Positions 24,947 through 32,605 of a DNA stretch of 64,000 bases are shown here, piece by piece. Location of the stretch: NCBI GenBank assembly GCA_016720835.1, contig JADKJW010000005.1, positions 230,496-294,495 of the forward strand, given 5' to 3'. The notes beneath the pieces are model-generated. The model saw only the letters and a program-made list of their open reading frames with translations, was not told the DNA's origin and made no database searches. The stretch's first letter is position 1. Each line of letters begins with the position of its first letter. The DNA comes from Ignavibacteria bacterium. Its GTDB lineage: Bacteria; Bacteroidota; Ignavibacteria; SZUA-365. Both the position numbers and the translations under genes were made by a program.

Positions 24947-27133
24947 TCACAGGGTGACCGCTTCCCGGAGGCGCAGCGAATCGAGGATGCGGAAGGTGGC
25001 GCGGGAGGTGGCGATCAGGCTGTCGTACGGGATCACCGAGGCGCGCTTCTCCTTGATCGCGTCGATGAACGCGAGCACCTCGTCCTTGTGCCCCTTGTCG
25101 CCGGCGCTTTTGCGGACGGTTTTCTTCCCTCCACGGTACAGTTCCATCGTCGTGAAATTGTTGAGCACCGCCGTGCTGTTCGCGTTCGACATCACGATGC
25201 GCTCCTTGGGCATGCTGGTGTCGCCGTTCGACGCGTAGGTGATCGCCCCGATGGAGCCGTCGCTCATTCGCATGGTGATGTGCAGCGAGTCCCCGTTCGT
25301 GGCGTTCTGGCTTTGCGTGAACATGGATTCGGCGTGGATGCGTTCCGGAGTGGCGCCGGTGAGGAACTGGATGGTGTCGATGAAATGACAGACTTCGCCG
25401 AGGATGCGTCCGCCGCCGTCGACGGGGTCGTGCGTCCAGTGGTCCTTCGGCAGAAATCCGGCGTTCACGTAGTAGTGGATCACGGACGGCTCGCCGCTCT
25501 GCGCAAAGAAGCTCCGCATCTCGCGCACGAGCGGGGCAAAGCGCCGGTTGTACCCGACCAAGAGCAGCTGTTTCCCGCGCAGGGCCTCGTTTCCTCCGAG
25601 CAGTTCCTCGATCTCCGAGAGTTCTTCCTCGTGCAGCGCGAGCGGCTTCTCCACGAAGACGTGCTGCCCGGCCCGCAGCGCGCGGAGCGCGTAGGGCGCG
25701 TGCTCGCCGTGCCGCGTCGCGACGAACACCGTGCCGATGCGCTCGTTCGCGAAGACGTCGTCGGCGTTGGTCGTGCTGTCCCGGAAGCCGAATTTGTTGC
25801 GCATGTCGGCCCCGGTGAGGCCGGAGCGGTTGCAGACGGTGTCGAGCGTGACGCCGGGCATCTCTTTCAGATGCGGCAAGAGGTACCCGGCCGCGAAATT
25901 GCCGGCGCCGATGAAGCCGACGGTGAGGGATTCGCGTTTCGGGGAAATGTGAATGGGCGCCTCGGGCGCGGGCGGCGCCGTGATCCGCTGCAGTTCGTCC
26001 GCCGACAGGTCGTCGTAGGAAATCACGATGCCGACGTAGGGTTCGCTTTTTTCCCCTTCGATCAACGCGTACGCGTCCAGGGCGCGATCGACCGGGAAAC
26101 GGTGCGTCGTCAGGTGCTGCGTGCTCACGCGCTCGCGCTGCAGGAGGTCGAGGTAGGCGAGCATGTTCCGGTTTTCCGTCCAGCGCACATACGCGATGGG
26201 GTAGTCGAGCCCGTCGAGTTCGTACCGCGCGTCGTAGCGCCCCGGCCCGTAGGAACGGGAGATGCGCACGTCGATTTCCTTCTGGTAGTAGGGCGAGCGG
26301 GGGATGTCCATCGGCGTCGCGCCGACGATGACGACGCGTCCGCGCTCCCGGGTGATGCGTCCCGCGAGCACGACCGGATCGTTGTCCTTCGTCCCGGCCG
26401 TGATGATGACGGCATCGGCGCCGTGCCCGCGGGTGGCGGCCATGACGGCGGCTTCCACCGGATCGTCGCCGCGGTGCAGCGCGATGTCGGCGCCCGAGGC
26501 GCGAGCGAGATCGATGACGTAGGGATCGATGTCGATGCCGACGACGGTGCACCCGTTGGCCTTCAGCATCTGCACGGTCAATTGCCCGAGCAGCCCGAGT
26601 CCGATGACCGCGACCGTCTCGCCCAGCGTGGGGTCGGCCTGGCGGATGCCCTGCAGCGCGATGGCAGCGATGGTCGTGTACGCGGCGGATTCCATCGACA
26701 CGCCGTCGGGAATTTTTGCGACGAGATTGCGGGGCACGACGATCACGTCGCTGTGATGGGCGAAGTCGGCTCCCGCGCACGCGACGCGATCGCCGATCTC
26801 GATGTCCGACACCCATTCGTCCACGGCCAGCACCACGCCCGCGGTGCTGTAGCCGAGCGCCGCGGAACTGTCGAGCTTCGTCATGATCCGGGTGTACGTG
26901 GCGGTCAGGCCCGTGCGACGGACCTCCTCGACCACCTTCTTCACTTCCTCCGGCTGGCTCCGCGCCCGCTGGAGCATCGAGGCTTTCCGCGAATCGATCG
27001 TGGTTTTTTCGGTTCCCGCGCTGATGACGGACGAATAATTTTTGACGAGGACCATTCCGCGCCGGAGCGCGGGGGGCGGGACGGAGACGATATCCATCCT
27101 GCCCGAGCGTTTGTTCTGGGATATCTGTTTCAT
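24947..27133 (-). CDS. bi-domain oxidoreductase (MDR alcohol-dehydrogenase-like + Gfo/Idh/MocA)
   Basis: The 728-aa protein is a fusion. Residues about 1-360 form a medium-chain dehydrogenase with a GroES-like part (SSVISAGTEKTTID) and a Rossmann motif GLGLLGQ (178-184). Residues about 390-728 form a Gfo/Idh/MocA oxidoreductase with VGFIGAGNFAAG and the family VEKPLAL motif, plus GYNRRFAPL. This domain pair is a known family, usually found in surface-polysaccharide loci, but the substrate is not established. No sugar cluster surrounds it here. The ATG at 27133 gives MKQISQNKRSG, and a terminator lies just upstream, so it probably starts a new unit with uppP. Confidence 0.88.
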   Translation of the reverse strand: MKQISQNKRSGRMDIVSVPPPALRRGMVLVKNYSSVISAGTEKTTIDSRKASMLQRARSQPEEVKKVVEEVRRTGLTATYTRIMTKLDSSAALGYSTAGVVLAVDEWVSDIEIGDRVACAGADFAHHSDVIVVPRNLVAKIPDGVSMESAAYTTIAAIALQGIRQADPTLGETVAVIGLGLLGQLTVQMLKANGCTVVGIDIDPYVIDLARASGADIALHRGDDPVEAAVMAATRGHGADAVIITAGTKDNDPVVLAGRITRERGRVVIVGATPMDIPRSPYYQKEIDVRISRSYGPGRYDARYELDGLDYPIAYVRWTENRNMLAYLDLLQRERVSTQHLTTHRFPVDRALDAYALIEGEKSEPYVGIVISYDDLSADELQRITAPPAPEAPIHISPKRESLTVGFIGAGNFAAGYLLPHLKEMPGVTLDTVCNRSGLTGADMRNKFGFRDSTTNADDVFANERIGTVFVATRHGEHAPYALRALRAGQHVFVEKPLALHEEELSEIEELLGGNEALRGKQLLLVGYNRRFAPLVREMRSFFAQSGEPSVIHYYVNAGFLPKDHWTHDPVDGGGRILGEVCHFIDTIQFLTGATPERIHAESMFTQSQNATNGDSLHITMRMSDGSIGAITYASNGDTSMPKERIVMSNANSTAVLNNFTTMELYRGGKKTVRKSAGDKGHKDEVLAFIDAIKEKRASVIPYDSLIATSRATFRILDSLRLREAVTL

Positions 27134-27164
27134 CGTATCAAACTAAAATTCCGGCCGAACTTTT

Positions 27165-27202
27165 CCTAAAAAACGGACAGCGGCTCCGCACGGGAGCCGC
27201 TG
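27165..27202 (-). terminator. intrinsic terminator after the Spy-like gene
   Basis: Minus strand: perfect 10-bp stem CAGCGGCTCC/GGAGCCGCTG with a 5-base loop, then TGTCCGTTTTTT. It lies 25 bases past the stop at 27227 and separates the sigma module from the bi-domain gene. Confidence 0.85.
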
Positions 27203-27226
27203 CATGCGCGCACGGGAGGTCACGCG

Positions 27227-27703
27227 TCAGCGCCGGAACAGCGGGCGCTTGCCGGCGTTCTGCAGGAGGCGCTTCAGTTCCCTGGCGAAGCTGTCGTCGA
27301 ACACCACCAGCTGGGCGATCTGTTTCATGGTGATGATATCCTTCAGGCTGAGGAGGTAGTCCCTGCGCTTGGCGAGGATGTCGGCGTTGACCGACGCGAG
27401 GGTCTGCAATTCCTTCACAATGTCGGCGTCGCCGGCGCTTCCGCCGGAGAGTTGACGCAGCCGGTCGATGCTTGCCTGCCGCTGCTCGGTCAATCCCTTT
27501 TCCTGATGCCGGAAATCCTTCTCGCGCGCGAAAAAACGGATCGATTGCTCTTCATTGAGGTTGAGCGTCTCGATCAGCTTCATGCGCCGGTAATCCTCGA
27601 CGCGTTTTCTGCCGCGTTCGCCGTCCTCGTCCTGGGAGAAGGAGACGGAAACGGCACAGATCAGGAGGAGCGCCGCGGTGATGAACCGATATGGAGTGGC
27701 CAT
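27227..27703 (-). CDS. Spy/heavy-metal-sensor-like periplasmic protein
   Basis: The 158-aa product has a signal peptide ending SVSFS before QDEDGERG (mature N-terminal Gln). A charged all-helical domain follows with LIETLNLNEEQSIRFFAREK and a second helix pair (LASVNADILAKRRDYLLSLK). This is the pattern of Spy/CpxP/periplasmic heavy-metal-sensor proteins, which bind misfolded proteins or metals. The ATG at 27703 with GAGGAAAA upstream is the start; a longer frame would overlap the anti-sigma gene. As the third gene of the sigma/anti-sigma unit it may feed periplasmic stress signals to the sigma factor, which is inference. Confidence 0.75.
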   Translation of the reverse strand: MATPYRFITAALLLICAVSVSFSQDEDGERGRKRVEDYRRMKLIETLNLNEEQSIRFFAREKDFRHQEKGLTEQRQASIDRLRQLSGGSAGDADIVKELQTLASVNADILAKRRDYLLSLKDIITMKQIAQLVVFDDSFARELKRLLQNAGKRPLFRR

Positions 27704-27738
27704 GATGTTTTCCTCGTGCGAATGGAACTGGATGCGTG

Positions 27739-28380
27739 TCACTGGGCGAGGCCGGCGGCCCCCGCGGCCGGATCGCCTGAGGCGAGGTCGAGAAGATCAT
27801 CCTGACTGAGGTAGCTGCTGCTGCCTGAGAGGAATTCCCGGTATGAGAGATCGCTGAAGAGGGAGGGTGTCGCACCGTTGGCGATTTCCGGCTCGATGGA
27901 GCCCGGCATCCCGTTCCCGGCACCGGACGAATAGATGCCGGCCGCCGCGTCGACGTCCTCCGACAGCACGGCGATCTGCGCGGTGTCCAGGGATGCGAGG
28001 ATCGATTCGAGTTCCGCCGCGTTGAACGTTGCCATCGGCGCGGGTTGCGTGCCCGGCCAGAAGGCGACAGCGATCGCAAGCAGGAGGGTCGCGGCGATGG
28101 CGGGCACTCCGATGCGGAGAAAGACCGGGTCGGCGAAGCGGGAACGGCGGGGAGCGTCGAGCCGTGCATTCACGCGGACGAGGAAGTCGGGGCCGGGCGC
28201 GCTCCGGACGGCGAGCGTCCTGGACGAGTGCAGCGCATCCATGGCGGGACGCAGCCCATCGCGTATTGCGGCGCAGGCGGGGCAGTCCGCCATGTGCGTT
28301 TCCATCGCGCGCGCGGCGTCGGCAGTGACGCGGCCGTCGAGGTAGTCAGGAATGTCGTGTTGGATCGTGGCGCAGCGCAT
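27739..28380 (-). CDS. zinc-finger anti-sigma factor
   Basis: The 213-aa product has an N-terminal zf-HC2-type motif (Cys3, then METHMADCPACAAI with His and the CPxC pair), one membrane segment (about 92-108: AIAATLLLAIAVAFW) and a periplasmic domain of about 100 aa rich in Ser, Asp and Ala. This is the layout of an ECF anti-sigma factor: the cytoplasmic zinc domain holds the sigma factor and the outer part senses. It overlaps the sigma gene upstream by 35 bases and ends 35 bases before the Spy-like gene. Confidence 0.82.
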   Translation of the reverse strand: MRCATIQHDIPDYLDGRVTADAARAMETHMADCPACAAIRDGLRPAMDALHSSRTLAVRSAPGPDFLVRVNARLDAPRRSRFADPVFLRIGVPAIAATLLLAIAVAFWPGTQPAPMATFNAAELESILASLDTAQIAVLSEDVDAAAGIYSSGAGNGMPGSIEPEIANGATPSLFSDLSYREFLSGSSSYLSQDDLLDLASGDPAAGAAGLAQ

Positions 28381-28921
28381 GCTGGAGGGAGTCCTCGATT
28401 TTGCGAATCGCGTGAAAATAGTTGGCTTTAAGTCCGCCCACCGTCGTGCGGAGAATGGCGGCGATCTCCTCGTAGGGAAGCTCTTCGTAGTAACGCATCA
28501 TGAAAACCTGGCGCTGTTTCAGCGGCAGCGCCGCCGCGGCCTTCTCGATGAGCGCGGTGGTCTCGTCCTTCTCCAAGCGCGCGAGCGGGTCGCGGGCCGG
28601 ATCTTCCGCGATGGTGTCGATGAAATCGTCGAGGCGGAAAAAGCCGCGCAGTTTTTTGCGGCGGATGTGGTTGAGGCTGAGATTCATCGCGATCCGATAG
28701 AGCCAGGTGAATACCTGCGCTTCGCCGCGAAAACTGCCGATGTTCTCGAATGCCCGCACGAAGACGTCCTGCGCGACATCAAGAGCGTCGTCGTGATCGG
28801 TGATGAAGCGGCGGACCGCCCAATACACGCGGTCCTGGTAGCGTCGCACGAGCTCGTTGAAGGCGTCCCTGCGGCCATCCTTGCAAAGGAGTATGAGTTC
28901 ATGGTCTGCTTGGTTTTTCAT
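28346..28921 (-). CDS. ECF-type RNA polymerase sigma factor
   Basis: The 191-aa product has region 2 (NELVRRYQDRVYWAVRRFI, DVAQDVFVRAFENI, FTWLYRIAMNLSLNHIRRKK) and region 4 (about 130-180: ALPLKQRQVFMMRYYEELPY, EEIAAILRTTVGGLKANYFH). The spacing is that of RpoE-like ECF factors. It leads a three-gene unit with a zinc-finger anti-sigma factor and a Spy-like periplasmic protein. The ATG at 28921 faces the histidine kinase gene across about 250 AT-richer bases, where its promoter should lie. Confidence 0.93.
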   Translation of the reverse strand: MKNQADHELILLCKDGRRDAFNELVRRYQDRVYWAVRRFITDHDDALDVAQDVFVRAFENIGSFRGEAQVFTWLYRIAMNLSLNHIRRKKLRGFFRLDDFIDTIAEDPARDPLARLEKDETTALIEKAAAALPLKQRQVFMMRYYEELPYEEIAAILRTTVGGLKANYFHAIRKIEDSLQHALRHDPTRHS

Positions 28922-29168
28922 TCACGGGTCGCAGGGTTTCACGATTGAGACACCAGGCAGCGAATTTGGTTTAATTTTCAGAGAATTCCACAGGCGTGGA
29001 GCGTTGAAATTCTTACAACAAGTACTTGCTTTTCATTGGGAAATGGCTGATTTTTCTCATGTAAATTATTCACCCGCCCCTCGAACTTAAAGCAATAGTT
29101 GCAAATCAGCATTGCCGAAGGCATCAGCAAAGCGCAAAGGATTGTCTGCATCGACGCCATTTGAGTTG
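28922..29168. other. divergent intergenic region between ECF sigma and histidine kinase genes
   Basis: About 250 bases, clearly more AT-rich than the neighbours, between a minus-strand sigma gene and a plus-strand kinase gene. It holds TACTTG and TAAATT boxes but no well-spaced TTG element on either strand. No RNA gene was recognised. An in-frame TTG at 29112 could extend the kinase by 19 residues. Confidence 0.4.
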
Positions 29169-31151
29169 ATGCAGATACCGCTGTTTCTCTCTCGTCCGGG
29201 AGAGCAACCGCTTCCTGCCAACCGTGCGGGGATCACCTGGCTTGCCGTTCATGAAATCGATCCGGGGAAAATAGGATTTGATAATCTTTTTCTCCCGACC
29301 GAGGGCGGAGGGATGTCGGCCGTGATCCGCGCGGTGCTGGAGAAGGGGATGCCGCGCACGGCGCGCTTCTACCACATCGCGCACGGCGGAAACGAACCGT
29401 TCGATTTTGTCTTTTCCCCCTGCACGGTGGATGGCGTGGACTGCGTGTGCCTGCAGCCCGTCGGCTACAAGGGATTTCGTCCGGGAGGGGACGAGGGGGG
29501 GCTCGATCTGAACCTGTTGGTGAAGGAGCGGACCGCGGAGATTTCCGAGTTGAACGGTTTCCTGGGCGCCATCGTCGACAGTTCCACCGAGACCTTCATC
29601 ATCGCCATCGGCACGAACGGCACCGTGCTCAGCTTCAACGAGGGCGCGTGCAGGATGTTCCTGTACCCGCGCAACGAAGTGGTCGGACGCATCTACGCCT
29701 CGCAACTGTACTCGACCGAGGAACAGGCGCAGTACACCTGGGAAGAGATGGAGCGCTCGGCGAAGGTGCAGGGGAAAAGCCGGCGCACGGTGACGCTGCA
29801 GCGTCGCGACGGCAGCACCTTCCCCGCGCTGGTGGACCTGACCCCGTTGCGCAACGCCGAGCGGCAGTCGCTCGGCACGCTGTTCCTCGGCCGTGACATC
29901 ACCGAATCGCTGCGGACGCAGCAGGCGCTCGAGGAAAAGCGAGATCAGCTGGAGTTCATCAATTCGCTGTCCCTTCGCATCAGCCAGACGCTGGAACTCG
30001 AGGCGATCTGCGCGCTTTCGTTGCAGCACCTGAACTCGAAATTCGACAGCGCCATCGGCGGCGTGTACCTGAAGAACCGCAACGACGGCACGCTGCGCCT
30101 CGTCTCGATCGAGCCGCGCGAACGGCGGGAGACCTACGGCGAACTCCTCGCGCCCACCGTGGACGACTACATCCTCGCCGAGGAGGGGGAAGTGCTCCTG
30201 CACGATCTCTCGCACTTCAGCGCCGTGGGCATGCGCGACACGGAAGCGCCGATGACGAAACTGATGCTGCCCCTCCTGCCCAAGGCGTCCTTCATCGGCG
30301 TGCTCGTCCTGCTCGTGAACACGTCCATGACCCGCTCGGAGGAGCTGCTCAGCTTCCTGTCCGCCATCGGCACGCTGATCGGCGGAGCGCTGGAGAATGC
30401 GGCGCTCTACCTCGAGTCGCTGAACAAGTCCATCGAGATCAAGAAGCAGAATCAGGAGCTCGACGAGTTCGCGTACGTCGTCTCGCACGATCTGAAGGAA
30501 CCGCTCGCGGGGATTTCCTTCATCTCGAACATGCTCGTCGACGACTATTTCGAGATGCTGGACAGCACGGGCAAGACGTACGTCAACTCGCTGATCGAGT
30601 TCTCGAAGCGGCTCGGGTCGCTCATCGACGCGCTGCTCGAGCTGTCGCGCATCGGCCGCATCACGCAGCCTCCCGAGGTCGTGGACATCGCGGAGGTCCT
30701 GCACACCGTCAGCCAGAACCTCGCGTTCCGTCTCTCGAAGGACGACGTGGAGTTCGTGTTTCCCGAGACGTCGCCGAAGGTCATCGGCGACAAGACGCGC
30801 ATCGAGCAGGTGTTCCACAACCTTGTCAGCAACGCGTTCAAGTTCAACGACAAGCCGCATATCCGCGTGGAGATCCGCTGGCGCGAGACCGGCGACGGAT
30901 TCGTCGAGTTCTCCATCGGCGACAACGGCATCGGCATCGAGCCCGAGTACTTCGAGAAGATCTTCAAGATCTTCGAGCGGCTGCATCAGCGCGAAGAGTA
31001 CGAAGGAAACGGCGCGGGCCTCACCATCGTCAAGAAAATCGTCGAGAATCACGGCGGCCGCATCTGGCTGGACTCGCTGCTCGATCACGGCACGACATTT
31101 TATTTCACACTTCCAGTTTCCACCCAGAATGATTCTTCGGGAGAACTATGA
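29169..31151 (+). CDS. soluble PAS-GAF sensor histidine kinase
   Basis: The 660-aa protein (from ATG 29169) has no membrane segment. Order: an N-terminal unassigned domain (about 1-115), a PAS domain (about 130-250, GAIVDSSTETFIIAIGTNG), a GAF domain (about 265-410), a HisKA phospho-acceptor helix with YVVSHDLKEPLAG (His440) and a HATPase_c domain (NLVSNAFKFND, IGDNGIGIEPEYF, GAGLTIVKKIV). It autophosphorylates in response to a cytosolic cue and would pass phosphate to the regulator encoded next, whose ATG overlaps its stop (ATGA). A TTG at 29112 is an alternative start. Confidence 0.9.
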   Translation: MQIPLFLSRPGEQPLPANRAGITWLAVHEIDPGKIGFDNLFLPTEGGGMSAVIRAVLEKGMPRTARFYHIAHGGNEPFDFVFSPCTVDGVDCVCLQPVGYKGFRPGGDEGGLDLNLLVKERTAEISELNGFLGAIVDSSTETFIIAIGTNGTVLSFNEGACRMFLYPRNEVVGRIYASQLYSTEEQAQYTWEEMERSAKVQGKSRRTVTLQRRDGSTFPALVDLTPLRNAERQSLGTLFLGRDITESLRTQQALEEKRDQLEFINSLSLRISQTLELEAICALSLQHLNSKFDSAIGGVYLKNRNDGTLRLVSIEPRERRETYGELLAPTVDDYILAEEGEVLLHDLSHFSAVGMRDTEAPMTKLMLPLLPKASFIGVLVLLVNTSMTRSEELLSFLSAIGTLIGGALENAALYLESLNKSIEIKKQNQELDEFAYVVSHDLKEPLAGISFISNMLVDDYFEMLDSTGKTYVNSLIEFSKRLGSLIDALLELSRIGRITQPPEVVDIAEVLHTVSQNLAFRLSKDDVEFVFPETSPKVIGDKTRIEQVFHNLVSNAFKFNDKPHIRVEIRWRETGDGFVEFSIGDNGIGIEPEYFEKIFKIFERLHQREEYEGNGAGLTIVKKIVENHGGRIWLDSLLDHGTTFYFTLPVSTQNDSSGEL

Positions 31152-32554
31152 CCTCCATTGAGCCGAAACCGAAAACCGGGGCATCGATCCTGGTCGTCGA
31201 CGACGAGAAGCTCTTCCGCGACGTCCTGACAGCAAAGTTGCTGGAGAACGGGTACGTCACCGACAACGCCATCAACGGCATCGAGGCGATCAACAAGATC
31301 CAGCGCCAGCAGTACGACGTCATCCTCCTCGACATCAAGATGCCGCGGGTGAACGGCATCGAAGTGCTGAAGCACATCAGCGAGAACACGCTGAGTTCGG
31401 AGGTGATCATGCTCACCACGTTCACCGACGTGCGCACCGCCGTGGAAACCGTCAAGCTCGGCGCCTACGATTACGTGACCAAGCCCTACAATCTCACCGA
31501 ACTGCTGCAGACCATCGAGCGCGCGCTGGAGCACCGCAAGCTCAAGCTCGAGAACGTCCTGCTCAAGTCCGAACTCGACCGGCGGCACCAGGTCAAGAAC
31601 GTCATCGGCGAGAGCCCGGCGTTCCAGCAGGTGCTCGACACCGTGTACAAGGTGGCCCCGACCGACAGCAACATCCTCATCAACGGCGCGAGCGGGTCGG
31701 GCAAGGAAGTGGTCGCGAACCTCATCTACAAGCTGAGCCAGCGCAAGGACAAGCCGTTCGTCGCGCTCGACTGCGCGTCGATTCCCGAGAACCTGCTCGA
31801 GAGCGAGCTGTTCGGGCACGAGCGCGGCGCCTTCACCGACGCGATGGTGCTGAAACACGGCATGGTGGAGGTCGCGAACAACGGCACGATGTTCCTCGAC
31901 GAAATCGGCGAGATCAGCATGTCGATCCAGCCGAAGCTCCTCCGTTTCCTGCAGACCGGCGAGTTCCGCCGCATCGGCGGGACGCAGGCCATGAAGGCGA
32001 ACGTGCGCCTCATCGCCGCGACCAACCGGAATCTCAAGGAAATGGTCAAGGAAGGCACCTTCCGCGAGGACCTGCTGTTCCGCCTCAACGTCATTTCGCT
32101 CATGCTCCCGCCGCTGTCCGACCGGCGCGAGGACATTCCCGAGCTCGTCGAGTACTTCCTGCAGATGAAATCGCGCGGGAAGGAAACGAAGAAGTTCAGT
32201 CCGGCCGCCATGGACAAGCTGGTCAACTACTACTGGCCGGGGAACGTGCGCGAACTCGAGAACATGGTGGAGCGAGCCATCATCCTGACGTCGGCGGATC
32301 TGATCGAACCGCAGGACATCATGCTCGACTACGCGGGCGTGAACGATCCGGTCGTGCCCAACACGTCGGAAGTGGGGAAGATGTCCCTCAGCGACATGGA
32401 GCGCATTCATATCGAGCGCGTCCTCAAGGAGCAGAACTTCAACAAGCGACAGGCCGCCGACATCCTCGGGATCAGTCTCCGCACGCTCTACACCAAGATC
32501 TACGACTACCAGATTCACATCCCGTCGACCCGCGGCGCTTCTTCCGGCTCCTGA
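31148..32554 (+). CDS. NtrC-family sigma-54-type response regulator with GAFTDA loop
   Basis: The 468-aa protein has a receiver domain (phospho-acceptor Asp62, Lys112), an AAA+ domain with Walker A GASGSGKE (180-187) and Walker B FLDEIGE, and a Fis-type helix-turn-helix near 430-455 (NFNKRQAADILGISLRTLYT). The sigma-54 contact loop reads GAFTDA (227-232) where the usual sequence is GAFTGA; some working regulators carry this variant, others have lost sigma-54 activation. It is coupled to the kinase gene by ATGA and should be its partner. metG follows after about 50 bases. Confidence 0.92.
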   Translation: MTSIEPKPKTGASILVVDDEKLFRDVLTAKLLENGYVTDNAINGIEAINKIQRQQYDVILLDIKMPRVNGIEVLKHISENTLSSEVIMLTTFTDVRTAVETVKLGAYDYVTKPYNLTELLQTIERALEHRKLKLENVLLKSELDRRHQVKNVIGESPAFQQVLDTVYKVAPTDSNILINGASGSGKEVVANLIYKLSQRKDKPFVALDCASIPENLLESELFGHERGAFTDAMVLKHGMVEVANNGTMFLDEIGEISMSIQPKLLRFLQTGEFRRIGGTQAMKANVRLIAATNRNLKEMVKEGTFREDLLFRLNVISLMLPPLSDRREDIPELVEYFLQMKSRGKETKKFSPAAMDKLVNYYWPGNVRELENMVERAIILTSADLIEPQDIMLDYAGVNDPVVPNTSEVGKMSLSDMERIHIERVLKEQNFNKRQAADILGISLRTLYTKIYDYQIHIPSTRGASSGS

Positions 32555-32605
32555 CCAGGACCGCGGGAAGACGCCCGGACGTTGCCCGGACATCCCCACG
32601 CACTC

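Noticed and set aside
24320..27169. A 949-codon plus-strand frame opposite uppP and the bi-domain oxidoreductase
   Set aside because: Shadow frame with no recognisable protein features.
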